NCBI GenBank assembly: GCA_030673345.1
Contig: DAOVJH010000116.1
Coordinates: 1 to 5,482, forward strand
Reading direction: 5' to 3'
Length of the DNA stretch: 5,482 nt
Source of the DNA: Pseudomonadota bacterium
GTDB taxonomy: Bacteria > Pseudomonadota > Gammaproteobacteria > SZUA-229
A program made the translations under genes and the position numbers. The notes beneath the pieces are model-generated. The model saw only the letters and a program-made list of their open reading frames with translations, searched no databases and was not told the DNA's origin. Below are positions 1 to 5,482 of the stretch, piece by piece; position 1 is the stretch's first letter; each line of letters starts with the position of its first letter.

Positions 1-1580
1 GCTGTTACTTCCATCGTGCAGAGTTAAATGCTGGTGACAAATCTGCAGCACTCGCCGGTGCACAACAATTATGGGCGGTTGGGCGTTCACAACCACGGGT
101 GTGCGACCCATTATTTTCACAGCTGAAAAAATCTGTTTTATTTACACAATATCTACGCTGGAAACGGTTTGATGCCGCTTTAAAAAACAACAAAGTCAGC
201 CTTGCTAAATATGTAAGAACCCTGATGCCAAAACGTTACCATGCCACTGCACAGCTGTGGTTAAACCTGCATCGTGACCCTTCACGCTATATGAAACGGT
301 TTTTATCACAACCACAATCACCTGAATCAGCATTCATGTTCAGGCACGCGATCGATCGACTGGCAGGAAAAGACATCAAAGCAGCCATCGAGATATGGGA
401 TACCAATAAACAAGATTTTAAAATCAATAAAAAACTGGCAGAAAAACTAGAAAGGCGATTAGCGCTCAAACTGGTTTTCAAACGTGAGACCGGTGCCTAT
501 GAACGCCTCGGCCAGCTAGAGGAACATAGCAAGAGCAGCAGAACATGGCGTGTACGTATCGCCTTGATAGAACAAAACTGGTCGAATGTTTTAACGGCGA
601 TACACGCATTAAGCAACAAGGAAAAAGTGGATGAAAAATGGCAATACTGGCTGGCACGCGCTTACATAGAAACAGATAAACCTGAGATGGCACAACCGCT
701 GCTGATCGAACTCTCAAACAAACGAAGTTTTTATGGTTTTCTTGCAGCCGACAAAGTCAACAACCTGTACCAGCTATCTGAAAACCCGATACTGGTTTCA
801 GCTGAAGAAATAACTGCATTGAAAAATCGGGATGAATTTCGTGTTGCGTTTGAATTCATGGTTCTCGATAGAAAAAATGATGCCAAAGTACAATGGTGGC
901 ATGCCACACGTCAGCTAAATACAAAAGAAATAATCATCGCAGCAAAATTAGCACAACAATGGCAATGGGACGAAATCGCAATATTCACAGTTGCCAAAGC
1001 AAAACACTGGGATGATATAGAATTACGCTTCCCGCTAAGTTATACCGATAAGATACTCGAAAACTCTGTTCAGCAAAAACTAAATCCTGCCATTCTGTTT
1101 GGCTTAGTACGACGCGAAAGTGCTTTCAACGAAAAAGCCTATTCCCCTGTAGGCGCACGCGGCCTGATGCAGATCATGCCGGGCACCGGACGACAGATCG
1201 CCAAAAATCTCAATGAACGCTGGCGTGGAAATAACAGTCTGTACAACCCGGAGACTAATTTAAAATACGGTGCTTTCTATTATCAAAAACTTTTAAACCA
1301 GTTTGATGGAAATTATGCCATCGCACTTGCCGCCTACAATGCTGGCCCTAGACGTGTAAATAAATGGTTGCCTGAATCTGAATCGATGCCCGCCGATATC
1401 TGGATAGAAACAATTCCATATAAAGAAACGCGCGAGTATGTAATAAACGTACTGGCTTACGCATTGATCTATCAACAACGTGCTCAGTCAGAAGAGAGAC
1501 CCATCATCAGCTCATCCAGGAATACCTTATCGATGAATGATCTAACACGTGATGTCTTACCGATATCAACTACGCCATAA
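1..1580 (+). CDS. slt: Soluble lytic murein transglycosylase (Slt70 family), 5' end missing
   Basis: This periplasmic enzyme cleaves the MurNAc-GlcNAc bond of peptidoglycan to leave 1,6-anhydro-muropeptides, and works in wall turnover and recycling. The reading frame is open from the first complete codon (position 3) to TAA at 1578-1580, giving 525 residues; E. coli Slt has about 645, so roughly 120 N-terminal residues, including any signal peptide, lie off the left edge. A GTG at 99 is in frame, but residues before it (for example LW-VG-SQP-VCDPLF) align with E. coli Slt, so it is internal. Counting from the codon at 3, residues 1 to about 350 form the alpha-helical superhelix region (linker RFPLxY near its end). 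The catalytic SLT domain follows: RRESAFN with the acid Glu at residue 372 (1116-1118), GLMQIMPGT from 387, AAYNAGP from 443, and a final ETREYVINVLAY segment. All active-site motifs are intact. About 30 poorly conserved residues follow the domain. It converges on egtD with a 25-base gap and is probably functionally unrelated to it. Confidence 0.95.
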   Translation, partial: CYFHRAELNAGDKSAALAGAQQLWAVGRSQPRVCDPLFSQLKKSVLFTQYLRWKRFDAALKNNKVSLAKYVRTLMPKRYHATAQLWLNLHRDPSRYMKRFLSQPQSPESAFMFRHAIDRLAGKDIKAAIEIWDTNKQDFKINKKLAEKLERRLALKLVFKRETGAYERLGQLEEHSKSSRTWRVRIALIEQNWSNVLTAIHALSNKEKVDEKWQYWLARAYIETDKPEMAQPLLIELSNKRSFYGFLAADKVNNLYQLSENPILVSAEEITALKNRDEFRVAFEFMVLDRKNDAKVQWWHATRQLNTKEIIIAAKLAQQWQWDEIAIFTVAKAKHWDDIELRFPLSYTDKILENSVQQKLNPAILFGLVRRESAFNEKAYSPVGARGLMQIMPGTGRQIAKNLNERWRGNNSLYNPETNLKYGAFYYQKLLNQFDGNYAIALAAYNAGPRRVNKWLPESESMPADIWIETIPYKETREYVINVLAYALIYQQRAQSEERPIISSSRNTLSMNDLTRDVLPISTTP

Positions 1581-1605
1581 GCTATAGCCGCTTTATTTAG
1601 AAACC

Positions 1606-2571
1606 TCAACTCGATAGATAATGCACACTGAATAAACGATCCTTATCTACCCACGTTTTCACGACCTTAAAACCTGCCTGATCGGCTAACTGCTGAAAAA
1701 GCGCTACCGAATATTTGTGTGAATATTCGGTAAGGATTGATCGATCACGGTCAAACTGAAATACCTGGCCATCGATTTCCACCTGTTGATCCTGTGTACT
1801 AACAAGATGCATCTCAATACGATGCTCAGCCTGATTATAAAACGCATGATGCCGAAACTGATCAGGCTTAAAGTCCGCACCCAGCTCACGATTGATCCGC
1901 ACCAGTAAGTTCTTATTAAACGCTGCGGTATAACCACTCTTATCATCATATGCTGCATTTAATATCTCAGCATCCTTCTGCAAGTCGACACCGATCAATA
2001 CCCCGCCAGCCTCGCCGACCATCACTTTGATTTCTTCGAGCACTTTGACTGCCTGCTCGGGAACGAAATTACCGATGGTTGACCCTGGAAAAAATGCAAC
2101 TTTGTTCGTGGTCTCTACATGGTATGGCAGCTCGAGCTTACCGGTAAAATCAGCACAGATAGCATGCACGTTTAACCAGGTAAACTCAGCCGCCAGCTTT
2201 TTTGCCTCGTCCTGCAGGTAACGTTTTGAGATATCGATAGGCAGATAGGCAACTGGCCGGAGGGCATCCAGCAACAGACGAACCTTGTAACTGTCGCCGC
2301 TTCCAGGCTCGATAAGCAGGCAATCTTTTCCGAGTATTTCTACGATATCATCAATATTATCGCGAATGATGCTGACTTCAGTGCGCGTTGGATAATACTC
2401 ATCACAATTACAGATTTCTTCAAATAAACGTGAACCGGCCTCATCATAAAAATATTTAGGAGAGATGTAAGGTTCTGGAGAAGACAGTCCTTGAAGGATG
2501 TCAGCACGAAAATTCAAGATTTCCGGGTGCTGATCGAAAAACTGGTAACGTTGTGAATGCGAATCACTCAT
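1606..2571 (-). CDS. egtD: L-histidine N-alpha-methyltransferase EgtD (hercynine synthase)
   Basis: EgtD is a cytoplasmic SAM-dependent enzyme that trimethylates the alpha-amino group of histidine to give hercynine, the precursor of ergothioneine and selenoneine. The 321-residue product matches the family's usual length (M. smegmatis EgtD is also 321). Visible motifs are SPKYFYDEAGSRLFEEI at 37-53, EYYPTRTE at 58-65, the SAM loop EPGSGDS at 88-94 with following acidic residues Asp113 and Asp141, FPGSTIGNF at 161-169 (substrate Asn168), AAYDD with Tyr208, and LTEYSHKYS at 280-288. The last holds Glu282 and Ser284, the residues that contact the substrate imidazole in M. smegmatis EgtD, so histidine specificity is well supported. 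The ATG at 2571 is the first start in this frame: a TAG stop lies two codons upstream (2575-2577). No convincing Shine-Dalgarno is seen. No egtB or other ergothioneine gene adjoins it in the window; it is divergent from the flavoprotein-SelD gene, which favours a role in selenoneine synthesis. No clear terminator separates it from slt. Confidence 0.93.
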   Translation of the reverse strand: MSDSHSQRYQFFDQHPEILNFRADILQGLSSPEPYISPKYFYDEAGSRLFEEICNCDEYYPTRTEVSIIRDNIDDIVEILGKDCLLIEPGSGDSYKVRLLLDALRPVAYLPIDISKRYLQDEAKKLAAEFTWLNVHAICADFTGKLELPYHVETTNKVAFFPGSTIGNFVPEQAVKVLEEIKVMVGEAGGVLIGVDLQKDAEILNAAYDDKSGYTAAFNKNLLVRINRELGADFKPDQFRHHAFYNQAEHRIEMHLVSTQDQQVEIDGQVFQFDRDRSILTEYSHKYSVALFQQLADQAGFKVVKTWVDKDRLFSVHYLSS

Positions 2572-2594
2572 GAGCTAGCTGCTTAAAACATGGA

Positions 2595-2626
2595 CTATGA
2601 TGCGTCTAACAATATCGTAGTCATAG
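2595..2626. repeat. Imperfect inverted repeat upstream of egtD
   Basis: CTATGATGCG at 2595-2604 can pair with CGTA (2616-2619) and TCATAG (2621-2626), with one bulged G at 2620, one G-T pair and an 11-base loop. It begins 24 bases before the egtD start codon, so it could be an operator or a hairpin in the egtD leader. No run of T follows on either strand, so it is not a typical terminator. It may also be a chance structure. Confidence 0.4.
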
Positions 2627-2653
2627 CATAGCCGCAACAAAAACTGACTGCAT

Positions 2654-2686
2654 GTTTTCTCAGCATCTTATGTATACTGAAGAAAC
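2654..2686. repeat. Imperfect inverted repeat in the divergent promoter region
   Basis: GTTTTCTCAG at 2654-2663 faces CTGAAGAAAC at 2677-2686 across a 13-base spacer; eight of ten positions are Watson-Crick pairs, one is G-T and one is a mismatch. The right arm overlaps the TATACT hexamer at 2673-2678, an arrangement that would suit a repressor site if that hexamer is a real -10 box. That use is conjecture, and the dyad is short enough to arise by chance. Confidence 0.35.
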
Positions 2687-2798
2687 TTGTTCCGCGAATG
2701 AGTGTCACCCCGAGGGCATTTAAAGAACTCAACATAACGTGTAAGCTACATGCTTTCATAACAATGAATAAGAAATTGTATTAATAAATCCTGCTCGC

Positions 2799-5075
2799 AT
2801 GAATAATACCAACACAGTACCGGTCATCAAGGACCTTGTCCTCATTGGCGGTGGCCACAGCCACCTTTCCGTACTGAAGTATTTTGCCATGCATCCAGTA
2901 CCGGGTTTACGGCTCACCTTAATCACCCGGGATTTACATACACCTTATTCCGGCATGCTGCCCGGTTATATTGCCGGTCATTACAGTTACGACCAGGCGC
3001 ATATTGACCTGCGACCATTAGCGCAATTTGCACAGGCCCGCATCTATCATGCCGAAGTAGATGACATCGATCTAAATAATAAACAGATATTCTGTGATGG
3101 CCGTCCGCCGATTCCTTATGATTACCTTTCGATCAACATCGGTTCCAGGCCTGGCGCATTACATATTCCCGGTGCTGACCGATTCACCTTACCAGTCAAA
3201 CCTATCGATCGATTTTTAACACGATGGGATGAGCTGATCGATATCGTTACAGGACACACAGAAAAAGATTTCCATCTTGCTATCGTCGGCGGCGGTGCCG
3301 GCGGCGTTGAGATGGCATTAGCCACGCAGTTTCGATTACATCAGCTATTAACAAAAAATCATCAGTCGACTGATTTTCTAAAAATCGACCTGTACAGTGA
3401 TAGTGCTTGCATCCTGCCCACACACAACAGGCAGGTCAGAAAACGTTTCAGCCGCTTTCTCAAACAACGCAACATCCAGATACATGTCAATCAACGCATC
3501 GAAGAGGTACTTAAAGATAAGTTGATAAGCAGCGACGGGCAACAATATGAGGCAGACGCCGTACTCTGGGTGACCAATGCATCCGCCCCGGCGTGGTTAG
3601 CCGAGACCGGCCTGGCCGTTGATGAAAATGGTTTCATCGCTGTCAACGACTGCCTGCAATCTATCTCGCATGAAAACATTTTTGCTGCAGGTGATATAGC
3701 TGCTGTCATCGATCATCCTCGAGAAAAGTCCGGCGTATTTGCGGTCCGTCAGGGCCCGCCATTAGCGAGAAACCTTGAGCGAGCCATACAGAATAAACCG
3801 TTAAAAAAATTCATCCCACAGAAAAACTTTCTTGGACTCATCAGCACCGGCGACAAGTATGCCATCGCTTCACGAAGCAACTGGTCACTGGAGGGCGCCT
3901 GGCTGTGGAAAGTTAAAGACTGGATTGACCGCCGTTTTATGGACAACTTTAATGTATTGCCAGAGATGAAACAGGCGCAGGCGCCAGTATTCAACAGGGA
4001 GATGGCTGACAAACAAACCTTACATGAGATTTCAGCCATCGCCATGCGCTGCGGCGGCTGCGGTGCAAAAGTGGGCAGTACGGTCTTGTCACGCGTGGTC
4101 AATCGTTTACAGCCCGTAACACGCGATGATATTGTCATCGGCCTGGCTGACCCAGATGATGCAGCAGTATCCGAAGTACCCGCAGGCAAACTCATCGTGC
4201 AGAGCGTGGATTATTTTCGCAGCTTTATCGATGACCCGTATCTGTTCGGTCAGATTGCCGCCAATCATGCACTCAGTGATATCTTTGCCATGGGTGCCGA
4301 AGCCCAGTCAGCAATGGCCGTTGCCACCATCCCCTACGGTATCGAAAACCAGGTCGAAGATCAGCTGTTCCAGACCATGTCGGGGGCACTTGATGTATTA
4401 AACGCCAGCAACACAGCCCTTGTCGGCGGCCACTCAAGCGAAGGCGCAGAACTCTCCTTCGGCTTATCTGTAACCGGACTGGCTGACCGTGAACAGATCA
4501 TGAGAAAGTCAGGCATGCAGACAGGCGATGTACTGATACTGACAAAAGCACTCGGCACAGGAACGCTGTTTGCCGCCGATATGCGTCTCAAAGCCAAAGG
4601 CCGCTGGATCGATGGTGCACTGCAAAGTATGCTTTTATCTAATCAGGCAGCCGGTTTATGCATGCATCGCCATGATGCGACTGCGTGTACCGACGTCACT
4701 GGTTTTGGCCTGCTTGGACACCTGGTAGAGATGACACGTTCATCCGGGAAAAGTGTTGAGCTTAATTTAGATGCACTACCGATTCTGGATGGTGCGCTTG
4801 AAATGATTGAGACAGGCATTTTCAGCTCACTTCAGGATCAGAATGTTCGACTGCGACGTGCGATAAAAGATCCTGGAGCATTACGTGAGCATAAACACTT
4901 TCCATTATTGTTTGACCCGCAAACTTCTGGCGGTTTGTTGGCCGCTATTCCCGCCGATAATGCAGAGGCATGTTTATCCGAGCTAGTGGGACTTGGTTAT
5001 CCAGTGAGCGTGGTTATTGGTGCAGTGGCTGATGACACTGAAAGTGTGGAAAGTGTTACCTTAGTTTCAGGTTAA
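2799..5075 (+). CDS. selD: Bifunctional NDH-2-like FAD oxidoreductase / selenide, water dikinase (SelD) fusion
   Basis: The C-terminal half makes selenophosphate from selenide and ATP in the cytoplasm; the N-terminal half is a pyridine nucleotide-dependent flavoprotein (the family modelled as the N-terminal partner of SelD). Residues 10 to about 390 hold the FAD loop GGGHSH at 17-22, PYSGMLPGY at 49-57, the NAD(P) loop GGGAGG at 164-169 and FAAGD ending at Asp299. The only cysteines there, 99, 204 and 285, are scattered, with no CxxC or CxxxxC redox pair. SelD spans about 408-758, close to the ~347 residues of free E. coli SelD: RCGGCGAK with Cys421 and Lys424 matching catalytic Cys17 and Lys20, DDAAV with Asp453-Asp454, DIFAMGAEAQ, GGHSSEGAE, TDVTGFGLLGHL from 631, and DPQTSGG from 706. 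The active site uses cysteine, not selenocysteine. ATG 2799 is the first ATG, GTG or TTG after an in-frame TAA at 2769-2771; no Shine-Dalgarno is apparent. With egtD upstream and a SenB-like gene downstream, it probably serves as SenC, the selenophosphate source for selenoneine, though it could also feed selenoproteins or selenouridine tRNA. Confidence 0.94.
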   Translation: MNNTNTVPVIKDLVLIGGGHSHLSVLKYFAMHPVPGLRLTLITRDLHTPYSGMLPGYIAGHYSYDQAHIDLRPLAQFAQARIYHAEVDDIDLNNKQIFCDGRPPIPYDYLSINIGSRPGALHIPGADRFTLPVKPIDRFLTRWDELIDIVTGHTEKDFHLAIVGGGAGGVEMALATQFRLHQLLTKNHQSTDFLKIDLYSDSACILPTHNRQVRKRFSRFLKQRNIQIHVNQRIEEVLKDKLISSDGQQYEADAVLWVTNASAPAWLAETGLAVDENGFIAVNDCLQSISHENIFAAGDIAAVIDHPREKSGVFAVRQGPPLARNLERAIQNKPLKKFIPQKNFLGLISTGDKYAIASRSNWSLEGAWLWKVKDWIDRRFMDNFNVLPEMKQAQAPVFNREMADKQTLHEISAIAMRCGGCGAKVGSTVLSRVVNRLQPVTRDDIVIGLADPDDAAVSEVPAGKLIVQSVDYFRSFIDDPYLFGQIAANHALSDIFAMGAEAQSAMAVATIPYGIENQVEDQLFQTMSGALDVLNASNTALVGGHSSEGAELSFGLSVTGLADREQIMRKSGMQTGDVLILTKALGTGTLFAADMRLKAKGRWIDGALQSMLLSNQAAGLCMHRHDATACTDVTGFGLLGHLVEMTRSSGKSVELNLDALPILDGALEMIETGIFSSLQDQNVRLRRAIKDPGALREHKHFPLLFDPQTSGGLLAAIPADNAEACLSELVGLGYPVSVVIGAVADDTESVESVTLVSG

Positions 5076-5096
5076 CCTCCACACCTATATGCCCTG

Positions 5097-5164
5097 TCAT
5101 CTCGACCAACGGGAGAGATCTTTTACTCCGACAGTTCAAGATCTCTCACATCCGTTCGAGATGA
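5097..5164. repeat. 68-base imperfect inverted repeat (REP/MITE-like) between convergent genes
   Basis: The outer arms TCATCTCGA (5097-5105) and TCGAGATGA (5156-5164) are perfect 9-base complements. The inner arms GAGAGATCTT (5113-5122) and AAGATCTCTC (5138-5147) are perfect 10-base complements around a 15-base loop. Between them ACGG (5109-5112) can pair with CCGT (5152-5155), with small asymmetric internal loops. It begins 21 bases after the selD stop and ends 8 bases before the senB stop. No T-run follows the stem on either strand, so it is not a standard intrinsic terminator, although it may still slow or end transcription from both sides. The structure resembles short palindromic repeats dispersed between convergent genes in many bacterial genomes; that identity is inference. 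Confidence 0.75.
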
Positions 5165-5172
5165 ACGTAACA

Positions 5173-5482
5173 CTACAACCCCATATCCTTCAACAGATCA
5201 GTCCAACCCTGTTTCTCAGCCTCTCTTGTAAATAGTCCTGCGCGTTGCTTACATTGTCGTTCCAGCAATTTTAAATAACCAGGTTCATTTTCAGCTTTTA
5301 ACAATAATTCACGTAGAACCTTAGTATCCTGCACCGGAAAATACCCCGCATAATCATCACCGAGCAATCCCACGGAACCATCAATATCAGACGCTATTAC
5401 CGGTAAGCCTGCCACTGCCGCTTCAGAAATCACATTCGCCCCGCCTTCCATCACAGATGGTAATACCATCAGATGGCAAGAA
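5173..5482 (-). CDS. senB: SenB-like selenosugar synthase (glycosyltransferase family), C-terminal fragment
   Basis: SenB is described as using selenophosphate and a UDP-sugar to form a 1-selenosugar, the selenium donor for selenoneine. The frame is open from the right edge to TAG at 5173-5175, giving 102 residues of a protein that I recall as about 320-330 long; the N-terminal two thirds, with the sugar-phosphate fold's first domain, are off the window. Visible features are LPSVMEGGANVISEA at fragment residues 7-21, AGLPVIASDI at 24-33, GLLGDDYAGYFPV at 38-50, and a C-terminal helical region ending in DMGL. The glutamate motif corresponds to the nucleotide-sugar site of GT4 enzymes, but GGAN replaces the usual GFGL, and GLLGDDYxGYFPVxDT is typical of the SenB (TIGR04348) group as I remember it. 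An in-frame ATG at 5469 lies inside this conserved region and is not the start. Adjacent convergent SelD and nearby EgtD support the assignment. Another GT4 glycosyltransferase remains possible because only the C-terminus is seen. Confidence 0.78.
   Translation of the reverse strand, partial: SCHLMVLPSVMEGGANVISEAAVAGLPVIASDIDGSVGLLGDDYAGYFPVQDTKVLRELLLKAENEPGYLKLLERQCKQRAGLFTREAEKQGWTDLLKDMGL

Larger units (their letters stand above)
2572..2798. promoter_or_regulatory. Divergent intergenic region between egtD and the selD fusion
   Basis: This 227-base gap lies between two start codons that point away from each other, so it must hold the promoters of both genes unless transcription enters from elsewhere. 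It contains no credible gene. I see no strong sigma70 promoter: the best single hexamer is TATACT at 2673-2678 on the plus strand, without a good -35 box at the right spacing. On the minus strand TTGTTG followed 18 bases later by GATATT is a weak candidate for egtD. Two imperfect dyads (2595-2626 and 2654-2686) lie in the egtD-proximal half. Neither start codon has a clear Shine-Dalgarno. The regulatory role is inferred from gene orientation rather than from a recognised site. Confidence 0.5.

Noticed and set aside
99..101. GTG as the start codon of the transglycosylase
   Set aside because: The frame is open to the window edge and the residues encoded before the GTG align with the interior of E. 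coli Slt, so the gene is truncated by the window, not short.
1581..1605. Terminator between the convergent slt and egtD genes
   Set aside because: The gap holds only the short palindrome GCTATAGC and no stem with a T-run long enough to support a call.
2764..2781. Six-codon mini-ORF (MNKKLY, stop at 2782-2784) just upstream of the selD fusion as a leader peptide
   Set aside because: It has no clear ribosome-binding site, no run of regulatory codons and no following attenuator hairpin; a short chance frame in AT-rich DNA is more likely.
4050..4070. Selenocysteine (in-frame TGA) at the SelD active site
   Set aside because: The active-site codons at 4050 and 4059 are both TGC (Cys) and the frame has no internal TGA, so no recoding is needed.
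3749..4195. 148-residue open frame on the minus strand inside the selD fusion
   Set aside because: It lies wholly opposite a gene with strong family motifs, spans the linker and SelD active-site region, and has a low-complexity composition unlike any family I recognise; it is a shadow frame.
5097..5164. Intrinsic terminator for selD and senB
   Set aside because: The hairpin is long and interrupted and is not followed by a T-run on either strand, so it was called an inverted repeat instead.
5467..5469. ATG on the minus strand as the start of a small 98-residue protein
   Set aside because: It falls inside a conserved glycosyltransferase motif region, and the frame stays open to the right edge; it is an internal methionine of a larger gene.

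Overview
The window looks like chromosomal DNA of a gammaproteobacterium with moderate base composition. The partial first gene is closely similar to the Slt70-type murein transglycosylase of enteric bacteria, and all four genes are of common proteobacterial families. Nothing allows a genus call. There are no RNA genes, phage genes, insertion sequences or CRISPR arrays.

Layout: (1) 1-1580, plus strand: the C-terminal four fifths of a soluble lytic murein transglycosylase (slt), cut by the left edge. (2) 1606-2571, minus strand: a complete egtD, the histidine trimethyltransferase that makes hercynine, converging on slt with only 25 bases between the stop codons. (3) 2572-2798: a gene-free 227-base divergent intergenic region with two imperfect dyads. 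(4) 2799-5075, plus strand: a complete 758-residue fusion of an NDH-2-like FAD/NAD(P) oxidoreductase and selenophosphate synthetase (SelD). (5) 5076-5172: a short convergent spacer largely filled by a 68-base imperfect inverted repeat. (6) 5173-5482, minus strand: the C-terminal ~102 residues of a glycosyltransferase-like protein that resembles SenB, the selenosugar synthase; it is cut by the right edge.

The main result is how the last three genes fit together. EgtD makes hercynine, SelD makes selenophosphate, and SenB is known to join selenophosphate to a sugar nucleotide to give a selenosugar. A SenA enzyme (EgtB-like) then couples the selenosugar to hercynine to give selenoneine, the selenium analogue of ergothioneine. 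The window therefore reads as most of a selenoneine (sen) locus, with SelD in the SenC role fused to a flavoprotein domain. The SenA gene is not in the window and is predicted to lie just beyond the right edge, upstream of senB. The sen pathway itself is already described. The less understood part here is the flavoprotein-SelD fusion. slt appears to be an unrelated housekeeping neighbour.
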